Shown: positions 12,516 to 22,259 of the stretch, one piece after another
Numbering within the stretch: the stretch's first letter is position 1
Layout: every line of letters starts with the position of its first letter
Assembly: GCA_949529445.1 (NCBI GenBank)
Contig: CATISA010000029.1
Coordinates: forward strand, 1-35,757
Length of the DNA stretch: 35,757 bases
Direction of reading: 5' to 3'
Source of the DNA: Alphaproteobacteria bacterium UBA4588
Lineage (GTDB): Bacteria; Pseudomonadota; Alphaproteobacteria; Puniceispirillales; Puniceispirillaceae
Program-made: the position numbers and the translations under genes
Notes under the pieces: generated by a model
Told to the model about the DNA's origin: nothing
What the model saw: the letters and a program-made list of their open reading frames with translations, nothing else
The model's database searches: none

Positions 12516-12902
12516 ATGGGGGACCTCTTTCTTCGAATAAAATTACTGCATTTGCCGCTATGGGTTATTATTCTTGACTGTCTGTTAGCAGTTCAAATGT
12601 GGGCTCTCATCCTGCTTTTCTGCGTCAACGCCTTTACAGATAAAGCCCGCGGCAGCTATCTGCGCAACCTAGCCTTACCATTATTTTGGGTAGGTCAGTT
12701 TATCACGCCAGGGTTTTTATCTGAACGAGCAAAGCCACTTTATCTTGCAGTCCTTGTGCTCGTGATACGCTATTATCTTCTGCCCTTTATTTTTGGATAT
12801 CGCGTCTCAGAGGTTACAACATTGCCATTCGAAGCACTTGTTACCAGCGCCGTTACAGAAATCACCTCTAGTATAGGGTTACTGTTTTCGGCAGACGGCT
12901 AA
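12516..12902 (+). CDS. Small multi-pass membrane protein of unknown function
   Basis: I do not recognise this 128-residue protein. It has three probable hydrophobic segments (about 13-40, 51-68 and 74-95). Between the first two is a positively charged loop TDKARGSYLRN, so that loop is likely cytoplasmic. A less hydrophobic C-terminal tail follows. It is probably real: AAGGAG (12502-12507) lies eight bases before the ATG, a candidate extended -10 promoter lies upstream, and no better gene is on the other strand. Its stop overlaps by four bases the stop of the convergent small membrane gene. It does not look like YggT or CrcB. Confidence 0.7.
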   Translation: MGDLFLRIKLLHLPLWVIILDCLLAVQMWALILLFCVNAFTDKARGSYLRNLALPLFWVGQFITPGFLSERAKPLYLAVLVLVIRYYLLPFIFGYRVSEVTTLPFEALVTSAVTEITSSIGLLFSADG

Positions 12903-13255
12903 TCTGACTGAATGGCAATAGTTGCAGTCGTTGTTGCCGCCTCATCAAGACGACGAAGCGATTGCTGACCCTCTTTATTTTCAATAAGAAGCCACAGGCC
13001 ATTTTCATCAGATGAAAGAGCCGTAATTTTTGCACCCGCAGCTAATCGTAAAACAGCATCACCACCAGGAGCAAGCGTTTCAGCCTTGCGTTTCAGCCCA
13101 ATAACAAGGGCGATAACGCCCGCAGCTATCAATACTGTCATCACCACAATACTGAGCTTTAGCATTGCAAGCGTTCGAGCAGACATCAAAGGCTGCTCTT
13201 CTGAACCGATTGAGGCTGTTGTTTCAGAGCTATTTTGTGTAGTGTTCTCAGCCAT
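12899..13255 (-). CDS. Small single-helix membrane protein, resembling the DUF6476 family
   Basis: Read from the ATG at 13255 this gives 118 residues: a polar, Thr/Ser/Glu-rich N-terminus, one transmembrane helix (about 32-53, ending in KRK), and a small soluble domain (about 60-118). The layout and its place beside rluD recall the alphaproteobacterial DUF6476 family. That is from memory and was not checked. TAAGG (complement of 13262-13266) six bases upstream supports this start. A longer reading to 13438 would run inside rluD and is less likely. The start codon shares bases with the divergent rluD start. Function is unknown. Confidence 0.75.
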   Translation of the reverse strand: MAENTTQNSSETTASIGSEEQPLMSARTLAMLKLSIVVMTVLIAAGVIALVIGLKRKAETLAPGGDAVLRLAAGAKITALSSDENGLWLLIENKEGQQSLRRLDEAATTTATIAIQSD

Positions 13256-14255
13256 GAGCGACCTTATCACCTTTTCATTTGACGCCAGCCCCGAAGACAC
13301 CGGAACCCGCATCGATAGATGGCTGGCAGTAACGGCCGATGATCCCAGTTTATCGCGTTCCCGAATCAAAGCCTTGATCATCGAGGGCCAGCTGACCTGC
13401 GATGGGCGCACATTATCTGATCCCTCTGCGACGGTCAAACCCGGTGCAGCCTATCAGCTGATTGTACCACGGGCGATTGACGCCACACCACAGCCTGAAA
13501 ATATCCCTCTTGATATCATGTATGAAGATGATGATATTATTGTATTGAACAAAGCAGCTGGCATGGTCGTTCACCCTGCCCCCGGCGCATTGTCAGGAAC
13601 GCTTGTCAACGCTTTGCTGTTCCATTGCAAGGGCTCTTTGACAGGAATTGGCGGGGTAGCGCGCCCCGGTATTGTTCACCGCCTTGATAAGGATACATCC
13701 GGCGTCATGGTATCAGCCAAAACGGATCGGGCGCATATCAGGCTCACTAAGATGTTTGCAGCCCATGATCTTGAACGACGGTACCGCGCCTTTATCTGGG
13801 GCATGCCTGCAAAACGTACTGGCATCATTGAACAGCCACTCGGAAGGCACAAGACAGATCGAAAAAGGCAGGCTGTGATACCGTCAGGCAAACATGCTAT
13901 TACCTATTATAAAACATTAACAGACTTGCCACCTTTCGGCTGTTTTATTGAATGTCAGCTTGAAACAGGACGCACACATCAGATCCGGGTTCATATGTCG
14001 CATCTCGGCCATGGCATTATTGGTGACCAAATTTATGGAAAGGCATTGCGGGCTGGTCAAATGCCTGACTCGGTAAGTCGTGAAGCATTATCTGTAATTA
14101 AGGCCTTTCCCCGACAAGCCCTTCATGCCGCCTCGCTGGGCTTTGCCCATCCTGTTACCGGAGAGGCCCTGTACTTTGAAACAGAATTACCAGCAGATAT
14201 GGCAGGCCTTCATACCCACATACTAAATGCAATCACGCTACGCTCTAAGGTTTAG
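13254..14255 (+). CDS. rluD: Ribosomal large subunit pseudouridine synthase, RluD type (RluA family)
   Basis: This enzyme converts specific uridines of 23S rRNA (helix 69 in E. coli RluD) to pseudouridine. Read from ATG 13254 it has 333 residues. An S4 RNA-binding domain spans about 13-60 (TRIDRWLAV, LSRSRIKALIIEG). The catalytic domain has HRLDKDTSG with the catalytic aspartate at 145, plus the later family motif GRTHQIRVHMSHLGHGIIGD. Sequence upstream in frame back to 13086 is antisense to the neighbouring gene and not protein-like, so it is excluded. The start has no clear ribosome site, and an in-frame GTG at 13242 is an alternative. Substrate position is inferred from the family. Confidence 0.92.
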   Translation: MSDLITFSFDASPEDTGTRIDRWLAVTADDPSLSRSRIKALIIEGQLTCDGRTLSDPSATVKPGAAYQLIVPRAIDATPQPENIPLDIMYEDDDIIVLNKAAGMVVHPAPGALSGTLVNALLFHCKGSLTGIGGVARPGIVHRLDKDTSGVMVSAKTDRAHIRLTKMFAAHDLERRYRAFIWGMPAKRTGIIEQPLGRHKTDRKRQAVIPSGKHAITYYKTLTDLPPFGCFIECQLETGRTHQIRVHMSHLGHGIIGDQIYGKALRAGQMPDSVSREALSVIKAFPRQALHAASLGFAHPVTGEALYFETELPADMAGLHTHILNAITLRSKV

Positions 14256-14287
14256 TGCTGGGGAGAGCTGCCCTTATTTTGCCACTC

Positions 14288-14317
14288 TTTACATTCATAG
14301 ATAGTGTTCCCATATAA
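14288..14317 (+). promoter_or_regulatory. Candidate rpoH promoter
   Basis: TTTACA (14288-14293) and CATATA (14311-14316) are separated by 17 bases, a good sigma-70-type arrangement; ATATAA one base further right is an alternative -10. The -10 is embedded in CCCATATA (14309-14316), which resembles the -10 of heat-shock promoters, but no CTTGAA-like -35 accompanies it. It lies in the 89-base gap after rluD. Confidence 0.45.
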
Positions 14318-14350
14318 AGATAAATTGTTTTTGATTTATGCTGGATGATT

Positions 14351-15250
14351 ATGACCAAAACTGCCCTTATCCCCTCACTGACTCCAGATGGCAGCCTTAG
14401 TCGCTATATGGAGCAGATCAGACAGTTTCCGATGCTGGAACCTGATGAAGAATATATGCTAGCACGCGCCTTTGCAGAACGTGGTGATGTTGCGTCTGCT
14501 CATAAGCTTGTGACAAGCCATCTTCGCCTCGTTGCAAAAATTGCTATGGGCTATCGCGGCTATGGTTTGCCGATTGCAGACCTCATTTCCGAAGGTAATC
14601 TTGGGATGATGCATGCAGTGAAGAAATTTGATCCAGAGCGCGGCTTCAGGCTAGCAACCTATGCGATGTGGTGGATTAAAGCCTCAATGCAGGAATATAT
14701 TCTGCGGAGCTGGTCACTGGTGAAAATCGGCACAACAGCCTCACAGAAAAAGCTGTTTTTTAATCTGCGTCGTCTGAAAGGAAAAATTGGAGCCATTGAT
14801 AGTGGTGACCTTCATCCCGATCAGGTTACCCATATTGCCGATGAATTAAATGTTCCTGAAACTGATGTCGTCTCAATGAACCAAAGAATGGCCGGTGGTG
14901 ACCGATCGCTTAATGTAACAGTTGGTGGGACAGATAGTGACGGTTCAAGCGAATGGCAGGACTGGCTCGAAGATGATGCTGATGATCAGGAAACGGTCTT
15001 TGCCGAACGCGAAGAATTTTCAGCACGGCAAAAGCTCATGCTCGATGCCATGAGCGTCCTTAATGAGCGTGAAGTCAAAATTATCGAAGCACGCCGCTTA
15101 TCAGAGCCACCGCTTACATTAGAGCAACTTGCTGATGAGTTTAATGTAAGCCGTGAGCGTATCCGTCAAATTGAAAGCAGAGCTTTTGAGAAGCTTTCCG
15201 AGGCGGTGCGCAGCAAAGCAAGCGAGTTAAAGTTACTGCCAGAAGCCTAA
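14351..15250 (+). CDS. rpoH: RNA polymerase sigma-32 factor RpoH (heat shock)
   Basis: RpoH directs RNA polymerase to heat-shock promoters. The start is placed at ATG 14351 (MTKTALIPSL, 299 residues) because GGA lies at a usable spacing before it; the ATG at 14345 is an alternative. Region 2 contains LISEGNLGMM and FRLATYAMWWIKAS. The RpoH box QKKLFFNLRRLKGKI distinguishes it from other sigma factors. Region 4 ends with a helix-turn-helix (LADEFNVSRERIRQIESRAF). FtsH, the protease that degrades sigma-32 in E. coli, is encoded about 8 kb away in this window. The stop is 11 bases from the convergent purA stop. Confidence 0.96.
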   Translation: MTKTALIPSLTPDGSLSRYMEQIRQFPMLEPDEEYMLARAFAERGDVASAHKLVTSHLRLVAKIAMGYRGYGLPIADLISEGNLGMMHAVKKFDPERGFRLATYAMWWIKASMQEYILRSWSLVKIGTTASQKKLFFNLRRLKGKIGAIDSGDLHPDQVTHIADELNVPETDVVSMNQRMAGGDRSLNVTVGGTDSDGSSEWQDWLEDDADDQETVFAEREEFSARQKLMLDAMSVLNEREVKIIEARRLSEPPLTLEQLADEFNVSRERIRQIESRAFEKLSEAVRSKASELKLLPEA

Positions 15251-15261
15251 CGGTACATCTA

Positions 15262-16560
<1,299 letters not shown>

Positions 16561-16623
16561 TTATGTCCTTTTTTACACCAGACTATCGTCTTATTGAGAG
16601 TTACACACCTTCATAAGCGCTCA

Positions 16624-17784
16624 TTAAAGTTCTTCGGGCGCGCCATCACGATGACGCAAGATGAACTGACACCCTAAAGAGAGAGCTTCTTGGTCAACAT
16701 TTACCCCAACACTTCCAAATACAACTTGCCGGCCTCTATCGGCAAAACTCAGCCCTGCGGCTAACCCTGCCTCTGCTGATATATAAAGTCTGGGGAGTTC
16801 GTCTGGCGCATTCAAAGCGCGCAAAAGCCTATCCATATAGATAGAAATACCAATAGCCGGTTCACCATATCCGGTAACATAAGCCCCACCCCGCGCAACA
16901 GCCCCGCGCAGACCTTGTCCAAATATTGAGAAGCTGATTGAGGTGTGATAATCAAATCCCTGACTATCGAGCGGATCAAGTGTGAGCGCTACATCCGGTA
17001 TTAAGCCAGATAACATCTCAACAACATTTAATAGAACTGACAGATAATCAGCCGCAGGTTGCGGCAAGATTGCCCTTACTGCTGCCAAGGAATCTGCAGT
17101 TCCACCAGATGCCGTGCACAAGGCTACAAGATGAGCCGATGCCGCGCTATCATGAGCGGTAAGTGCTGTAATATCACGGTTCCGCACAGCGTCGCTTAGC
17201 AATGCGCCAGCATCATCATCGATACCCTCCAGAAGCAAATTAACAAGGCGCGGCACACCCAGATCTACAGTCAATCCGGCAATGCCGGCACGGTTGAGCG
17301 CGCGCGCACCCAGCAGAATCATCTCTGCAGCAGCTTGTTCATCATCGCGGCCAATAATTTCAGCACCGGCTTGGACAAGTTGACGTTCGGGGTTAAGCAC
17401 ATCAGGGACAACCCGCATCACTTCGCCAGAATAAGCAAGACGCAAGGGGCGCGGCATATGCGCAAGGCGGGTGCCTGATATGCGGGCAACCTGCGCTGTC
17501 ATATCAGCGCGTAATGCCATCATCTGATGGGAGACAGGGTCAAGTAGCCGAAAGCTTGATTTTGCAAGGCTGGCGCCTGGCCCCTCACCAAGAAGTGTCT
17601 CTTCGAACTCAACCAAAGGCGGCTTGACCTGCACATAGCCAAAATCAGCAAAACATGCCATCACATTCTGCGTGGATTTCATATCCTGAGCAGCTTGCGG
17701 GTGCAGTAAGTCCGACAAACCTGCTGGTAATAATCCCTGTTGTGGGGAGCTCCCTGATACCGGGGCGCTATCATCTACTGTCAT
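16624..17784 (-). CDS. hisZ: ATP phosphoribosyltransferase regulatory subunit HisZ
   Basis: HisZ is a catalytically inactive histidyl-tRNA-synthetase paralogue. It forms the regulatory part of the short-form HisG complex, which carries out the first step of histidine synthesis. The 386 residues open with LLPAGLSDLLHPQAAQ and contain the motif-2-like ALRADMTAQVARI. The later YHTSISFSIFGQG and AVARGGAYVTGYGEPAIGISIY also match HisZ. The absence of a C-terminal anticodon-binding domain separates it from HisS. hisG is not adjacent. hisZ lies between serA and purA, a grouping seen in alphaproteobacteria. The start at 17784 lacks a strong ribosome site. Confidence 0.9.
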   Translation of the reverse strand: MTVDDSAPVSGSSPQQGLLPAGLSDLLHPQAAQDMKSTQNVMACFADFGYVQVKPPLVEFEETLLGEGPGASLAKSSFRLLDPVSHQMMALRADMTAQVARISGTRLAHMPRPLRLAYSGEVMRVVPDVLNPERQLVQAGAEIIGRDDEQAAAEMILLGARALNRAGIAGLTVDLGVPRLVNLLLEGIDDDAGALLSDAVRNRDITALTAHDSAASAHLVALCTASGGTADSLAAVRAILPQPAADYLSVLLNVVEMLSGLIPDVALTLDPLDSQGFDYHTSISFSIFGQGLRGAVARGGAYVTGYGEPAIGISIYMDRLLRALNAPDELPRLYISAEAGLAAGLSFADRGRQVVFGSVGVNVDQEALSLGCQFILRHRDGAPEEL

Positions 17785-17828
17785 GGCACGGCACTCACTC
17801 TTGTTTCGTCTGCTGAACGACGTGCCAG

Positions 17829-17845
17829 CAGGTCACAAAAACCTG
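17829..17845. repeat. Small hairpin upstream of hisZ
   Basis: CAGGT (17829-17833) pairs with ACCTG (17841-17845) over a seven-base A-rich loop. On the plus strand it is followed by ATTGTTTT. It sits about 45 bases upstream of the hisZ start. A role is unproven. Confidence 0.3.
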
Positions 17846-17868
17846 ATTGTTTTAGCCTGTTTCAGCCA

Positions 17869-17911
17869 GCGGGGCAAGCAGAGGGAAATACCCTCTATGA
17901 CGCTACCCCGC
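17869..17911. repeat. Two-tier inverted repeat between serA and hisZ
   Basis: GCGGGG (17869-17874) pairs with CCCCGC (17906-17911). Inside it AGAGGG (17880-17885) pairs perfectly with CCCTCT (17891-17896) over AAATA. A run of six T follows on the plus strand (17930-17935), but no plus-strand gene ends here. On the transcribed minus strand no T-run follows. The element could be a processing or attenuation structure in the serA-hisZ transcript. Confidence 0.5.
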
Positions 17912-17939
17912 CGTTATTGTTTTTTGCCGAAAAACCTGC

Positions 17940-19523
17940 CTAGCTATCAAAGCGCAAATAGTCTGCTCGCACAATTTGCGGGAGTGCCCTGACTGCCTGA
18001 AGGGTTTCGGCTTCAACATTTCCATCAACCTCAATCAACGCAATAGCTTCACCACCAGCTTCTTTGCGACCAAGATGGAAGGTAGCAATATTAAGCCCCA
18101 ATCCCCCTAGAACCGCGCCAAGAGCACCAATAAAGCCTGGCTTATCATAATTCCGCAGATACATCATATCTTCAGGAAAGCCAGCTTCAACCGAAATACC
18201 CTGCACTTCAACAATACGGGGCCTATCACCGCCGAACAGAGTACCAGCGATCGTCCGCTCTCCACCTTTGAAGGCAACAGTCAGACGAAGTAATGTTTCA
18301 TAATCGCATCTCCGATCATGGCGTACTGTCGCAACAGCAAGACCATTAGCAGAGGCAACTGCTGTTGCATTCACCATATTGACCGAATCCATCTTGGCAC
18401 CAAGTAATCCTGCCAGCGTGGCTGCCAGAACAGGGCCTTCATTCAAGGCTGCCGCACGGCCGTCAAATTCAAGCCGCACAGAACTGAGACCATCAGCATC
18501 AATCTGCCCCAGAAACTGCCCAAGCCGCTGACCTAACTTCATATATGGCCGCAGAACAGGTGCTTCTTCGGCTGTCACACTTGCCATATTCAGCGCGTTT
18601 GTTATCGCTCCTGTATTAAGATAATCTGCCATTTGCTCTGCCACCTGCAAGGCAACTTTTTCCTGTGCTTCTCTTGTACTAGCACCAAGATGCGGCGTTG
18701 CGATAAAGTTTGGGGCCCCAAACAGAGGGTTATCTGTTGCTGGCTCTTCGGCAAAAACATCTAAGGCTGCACCGGCAACATGACCCGATGTAAGGGCAGC
18801 AAATAAGGCAAGTTCATCCACGAGACCGCCCCGCGCGCAATTAATAATACTAACACCTTTTTTCGTTTTGTTCAGTGCATCTGCTGAAATGATATTACGT
18901 GTTGCATCTGTCAGTGGTGTGTGGAGCGTGATGAAATCAGCCTCAGCCAATAGCTCATCAAGCTCTTTTTTCTCGATACCAAGTTCTTTTGCCCGCTCAT
19001 CTGTCAGGAACGGGTCATAGCCCAGGACCTTCATCTTTAAACCTTGGGCACGTTCCGCAACGATTGCCCCGATATTACCACAGCCAACAATCCCTAGCTT
19101 TTTACCGGTAATCTCAGTTCCCATGAACTTTGACTTCTCCCACTTCCCCGCAAGCGTAGAGGTAGTGGCTTGCGGGATCTGGCGAGATACGGCTAAGAGC
19201 ATAGCAATTGCATGTTCCGCAGTTGTTATGGCATTGCCAAAGGGCGTGTTCATTACAACAACGCCTGCTGCTGTTGCTGCTTTCTGGTCAACATTATCAA
19301 CACCAATACCCGCACGACCAACCACTTTCAACTTAGGCGCATGACGTAAAAGCTCTTCGGTTACTTTGGTTGCTGAGCGAATAGCCAGCCCATCATAATC
19401 ACCGATGATAGCGGCGAGTTCTTCGGGGGTTAGGCCGGTTTTCACATCAACCTCTATACCTGCATTTCTGAAAATATCGGCAGCTTCAGGCGCCAATTTA
19501 TCACTGATAAGGACTTTACTCAT
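17940..19523 (-). CDS. serA: D-3-phosphoglycerate dehydrogenase SerA
   Basis: SerA oxidises 3-phosphoglycerate with NAD+, the first step of serine synthesis. The 527-residue length is that of the long form: substrate and NAD domains, an intervening ASB-type domain (about 320-450) and a C-terminal ACT domain (about 455-527, KPGFIGALGAVLGGLGLNIATF) that often binds serine for feedback control. The NAD loop is GCGNIG (147-152). The catalytic set is R231 (CARGGLVDE), E260 (FAEEP) and H278 (ATPHLGAS). It follows serC by 30 bases, so the two enzymes for consecutive steps are cotranscribed. Confidence 0.97.
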   Translation of the reverse strand: MSKVLISDKLAPEAADIFRNAGIEVDVKTGLTPEELAAIIGDYDGLAIRSATKVTEELLRHAPKLKVVGRAGIGVDNVDQKAATAAGVVVMNTPFGNAITTAEHAIAMLLAVSRQIPQATTSTLAGKWEKSKFMGTEITGKKLGIVGCGNIGAIVAERAQGLKMKVLGYDPFLTDERAKELGIEKKELDELLAEADFITLHTPLTDATRNIISADALNKTKKGVSIINCARGGLVDELALFAALTSGHVAGAALDVFAEEPATDNPLFGAPNFIATPHLGASTREAQEKVALQVAEQMADYLNTGAITNALNMASVTAEEAPVLRPYMKLGQRLGQFLGQIDADGLSSVRLEFDGRAAALNEGPVLAATLAGLLGAKMDSVNMVNATAVASANGLAVATVRHDRRCDYETLLRLTVAFKGGERTIAGTLFGGDRPRIVEVQGISVEAGFPEDMMYLRNYDKPGFIGALGAVLGGLGLNIATFHLGRKEAGGEAIALIEVDGNVEAETLQAVRALPQIVRADYLRFDS

Positions 19524-19553
19524 CTTGTCATTCTTTCTCGCTAAATAAGGGAA

Positions 19554-20699
19554 TTAGGAACGTGCTGTCTGATAGGCCCAGTCAATCCATGGCATCAGGG
19601 CACGCATATCGTCAGGCTCTATTGTAGGACCGCCCCAGAGGCGCAATCCCGGAGGAGCTGTTCTATAAGCGCCGATATCATAGGCCGCACCTTCGTCTGC
19701 CAGCAGGCCAACCATCTTCTTGGCAAAGGCAGCTTGCTCATCTGGCGTCTGTGCAATGATTTCTGGTGCCGACAATCGCAGGCAAATGGATGTTGAGGAT
19801 AGATTGGCTTCCTCTGCACACAGAAAATCAATCCAGTCATGGGCCGCAACAAAGTCACGCACAACTGCTAGATTTTCTTCGGAACGTTTAATCAGACCAT
19901 CAAGCCCACCACAGCTATCCGCCCAGTCCAGAGCCGAAAGCAGATCTTCAACACACAGCATTGATGGCGTGTTAATCGTATCACCGCGGAAAATACCCTC
20001 GATTAGCTTGCCTTTTTTGGTAAGTTGAAAAATCTTTGGCATTGGCCACGGCGGCGTATAATTTTCAAGCCGCTCAACAGCCCGCGGCGAGAGAATAATC
20101 ACACCGTGCGCCGCCTCACCACCCAGTGATTTCTGCCAGCTAAATGTTGTAATATCGAGCTTGGTGAAATCCATTTCCATCGCAAAACAAGCAGATGTAG
20201 CATCAGCAATGGTCAGGCCTGTCCGGTTATCAGATATCCAGTCAGTATGAGGCACCCGCACACCAGAGGTCGTTCCATTAAAGGTGAACAAAATATCCCT
20301 GTCTTGGTCAACGGCTGCTAAACCTGGCAGAGCGCCAAACTCTGCTTCCATTAATCGGCAATCATCTAATTTCAGCTGATTAACAGCATCGCTCACCCAG
20401 GTTTTGCCAAATGATTCCCAGGCCAAAACATCAACACCACGAGCACCTAGGACAGACCACATGGCCATTTCCACTGCGCCAGTATCGGACGCAGGGACAA
20501 TCCCAAGACGATAACCGTCCGGCAAGTGAAGCAAAGATGCCATACGGTCCATTACTGATGTAAGTTTGGCTTTGGGGTCTTTAGCGCGATGTGAGCGACC
20601 GAGCGCTGCGTCATCTAACAAGGTGAGGTTCCAGCCGGGATGTTTCTTGGTTGGCCCCGATGAAAATAGGGGCGATTCCGGCAAGCGCGGTGGTTTCAT
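19554..20699 (-). CDS. serC: Phosphoserine aminotransferase SerC (alphaproteobacterial / Methanosarcina type)
   Basis: SerC transfers the amino group of glutamate to 3-phosphohydroxypyruvate, using PLP, to make phosphoserine. The start is placed at ATG 20699 ([16 protein letters not shown], 381 residues). AGAGG (complement of 20706-20710) is six bases upstream, and the family normally begins with this block. Reading further upstream to 20768 would swallow the leader and promoter. The PLP lysine is K190 in [14 protein letters not shown]. Other matches are [14 protein letters not shown] and GTTSGVRVP. It heads a serC-serA operon behind a strong promoter and a leader hairpin. Confidence 0.95.
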   Translation of the reverse strand: MKPPRLPESPLFSSGPTKKHPGWNLTLLDDAALGRSHRAKDPKAKLTSVMDRMASLLHLPDGYRLGIVPASDTGAVEMAMWSVLGARGVDVLAWESFGKTWVSDAVNQLKLDDCRLMEAEFGALPGLAAVDQDRDILFTFNGTTSGVRVPHTDWISDNRTGLTIADATSACFAMEMDFTKLDITTFSWQKSLGGEAAHGVIILSPRAVERLENYTPPWPMPKIFQLTKKGKLIEGIFRGDTINTPSMLCVEDLLSALDWADSCGGLDGLIKRSEENLAVVRDFVAAHDWIDFLCAEEANLSSTSICLRLSAPEIIAQTPDEQAAFAKKMVGLLADEGAAYDIGAYRTAPPGLRLWGGPTIEPDDMRALMPWIDWAYQTARS

Positions 20700-20718
20700 A
20701 ACGAACCTCTTCAAAAAT

Positions 20719-20748
20719 GTGACCATCCGTTGGGGGATGGCGACCCAC
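20719..20748 (-). promoter_or_regulatory. Leader hairpin of serC, candidate serC-motif RNA
   Basis: In the serC leader, CCATCC (complement of 20735-20740) pairs with GGATGG (complement of 20723-20728) over a six-base C-rich loop. A flanking GTG/CAC pair (20746-20748 and 20719-20721) can extend the stem across an internal loop. The element starts a few bases after the predicted transcription start and ends just before the ribosome site. A conserved serC RNA motif is known upstream of serC in alphaproteobacteria. This matches it in position, but I could not test the consensus. Confidence 0.45.
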
Positions 20749-20753
20749 CGCAG

Positions 20754-20781
20754 AAAATAAAGAGGCACGAAAGAATGTCAA
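20754..20781 (-). promoter_or_regulatory. serC promoter
   Basis: On the minus strand a perfect TTGACA (complement of 20776-20781) is followed after 16 bases by TATTTT (complement of 20754-20759). It is the best sigma-70-type promoter I see in the window. It lies 55-80 bases upstream of the serC ATG, in the gap after glmM. Confidence 0.65.
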
Positions 20782-20812
20782 GCCGGAGAATATGAATATT
20801 TAGGAATGTTGG

Positions 20813-22168
20813 TTAATCTGCGCGATAAGATTCGATAGCCGTCACAAGCTTTTCCATCGCATTATCAAGCGCCACCTCATCAAGAGCCTCAACCATGACC
20901 CGGATAAGTGGCTCAGTTCCAGACGGGCGCAAAACAACCCGCCCCTTATCCCCAAGCTCTGCTTCGACAGCTGCAACTGTCTGAATAATAGAATCTTTTG
21001 TCAGAACCGCCTTATCAATATCGCGAAGATTAACCAGCTTTTGTGGCACTGCAGTAAACTCGTTAAGGAGCGCGCTCGCTGTCTTACCTGTCCGACACAT
21101 TACGCCAAGAATTTGCAACGCCGCAATCAGCCCATCACCAGACCGGGTTAGATGCGGAAGCAGAATATGACCAGATGGCTCGCCGCCGAGATTGCTGCCC
21201 GTTACTCTCATCCGTTCAAGAATATACCGGTCACCAACCGCTGCACGCTCAAACGGTATTCCCTTTTCTTTTAACAGCAGCTCTAGGCCAAGATTGCTCA
21301 TCACTGTGCCAATCACGGGGCCTTCCAGCAGGCTATTAGCATGCATATCAAGCGCCAGCGCCGCAAGAATTTGGTCGCCATCACAGATGCCGCCTGTCTC
21401 ATCGCTCAGTAAAAGCCTGTCAGCATCACCATCTAGAGCAATACCAATTTGAGCACCGGCCTCACGCACTGTCTGAGCCATCCCATCGGGGGCGGTTGCG
21501 CCACATTCTTCATTGATATTTAGACCATCAGGTGCAACCCCCATACTCACAACCTCAGCGCCCAATTCATATAATGTATCCGGCGCCGTATTGTAGGCAG
21601 CACCATGTGCACAATCGATGACAACCCGAAAACCACTCAAAGATTGTGCTGTATCAAAGGTTGATTTAGCAAATTCCATATATCGCTGGGCAGAATTTAT
21701 CATCCGGCGGGCCCGTCCAAGCTGACCGGGGTCTGAGAGTGCGATGGACCCCTGCATAAGATTGGAAATACCTTCTTCGATAGCATCATCAAGCTTCATG
21801 CCATCCGGACCGAAAAGCTTAATGCCATTATCATGGTGCGGATTATGGCTGGCTGAAATCATTACGCCAAATTCTGCCCGCATTGAATGGGTTAGATAGG
21901 ATACAGCAGCTGTTGGCACCGGGCCAAGCAAGCGGCAATTAATGCCAATAGAGGTAAAACCAGCAACCAGTGCACTTTCAATCATATAGCCTGAAAGACG
22001 AGTATCTTTGCCAATAACTACTGTTGGCGCGGTGCTTGTACGGTGTTCACCAGACTGGTCAGCAAACCACCTGCCAGCAGCAAGAGCCAGCCTTACAACA
22101 GCTTCAGCCCGCATTGGTCCTGTATTAATACGAGCCCGCACGCCATCAGTACCAAAAATGCCTGCCAT
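20813..22168 (-). CDS. glmM: Phosphoglucosamine mutase GlmM
   Basis: GlmM interconverts glucosamine-6-phosphate and glucosamine-1-phosphate on the route to UDP-GlcNAc, for peptidoglycan and lipid A. The 451 residues are normal for the family. The phosphoserine loop ISASHNP carries the active serine at 107. The metal-binding loop is DGDADR (246-251), and the phosphate-binding loop is RPSGTEP (414-420). AGGA (complement of 22176-22179) is seven bases before the ATG. It follows folP by 91 bases in the usual ftsH-folP-glmM order. Confidence 0.97.
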   Translation of the reverse strand: MAGIFGTDGVRARINTGPMRAEAVVRLALAAGRWFADQSGEHRTSTAPTVVIGKDTRLSGYMIESALVAGFTSIGINCRLLGPVPTAAVSYLTHSMRAEFGVMISASHNPHHDNGIKLFGPDGMKLDDAIEEGISNLMQGSIALSDPGQLGRARRMINSAQRYMEFAKSTFDTAQSLSGFRVVIDCAHGAAYNTAPDTLYELGAEVVSMGVAPDGLNINEECGATAPDGMAQTVREAGAQIGIALDGDADRLLLSDETGGICDGDQILAALALDMHANSLLEGPVIGTVMSNLGLELLLKEKGIPFERAAVGDRYILERMRVTGSNLGGEPSGHILLPHLTRSGDGLIAALQILGVMCRTGKTASALLNEFTAVPQKLVNLRDIDKAVLTKDSIIQTVAAVEAELGDKGRVVLRPSGTEPLIRVMVEALDEVALDNAMEKLVTAIESYRAD

Positions 22169-22259
22169 GATGCTATCCTATTAAGTGATTTTTTGTTTCT
22201 GTCTCACACTATAGAGGCAGCTATTCATACGGTCCAGCAAACAGCCCACTCCTGCGCCA

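Noticed and set aside
13086-13253. N-terminal extension of rluD by 56 residues
   Set aside because: The added residues are antisense to the transmembrane protein next door and do not match RluA-family N-termini, which begin near the S4 domain.
17783-17992. 69-residue plus-strand frame spanning the serA-hisZ gap
   Set aside because: It runs through the inverted repeats and into the serA 3' end in antisense, with no ribosome site and no recognisable domain.
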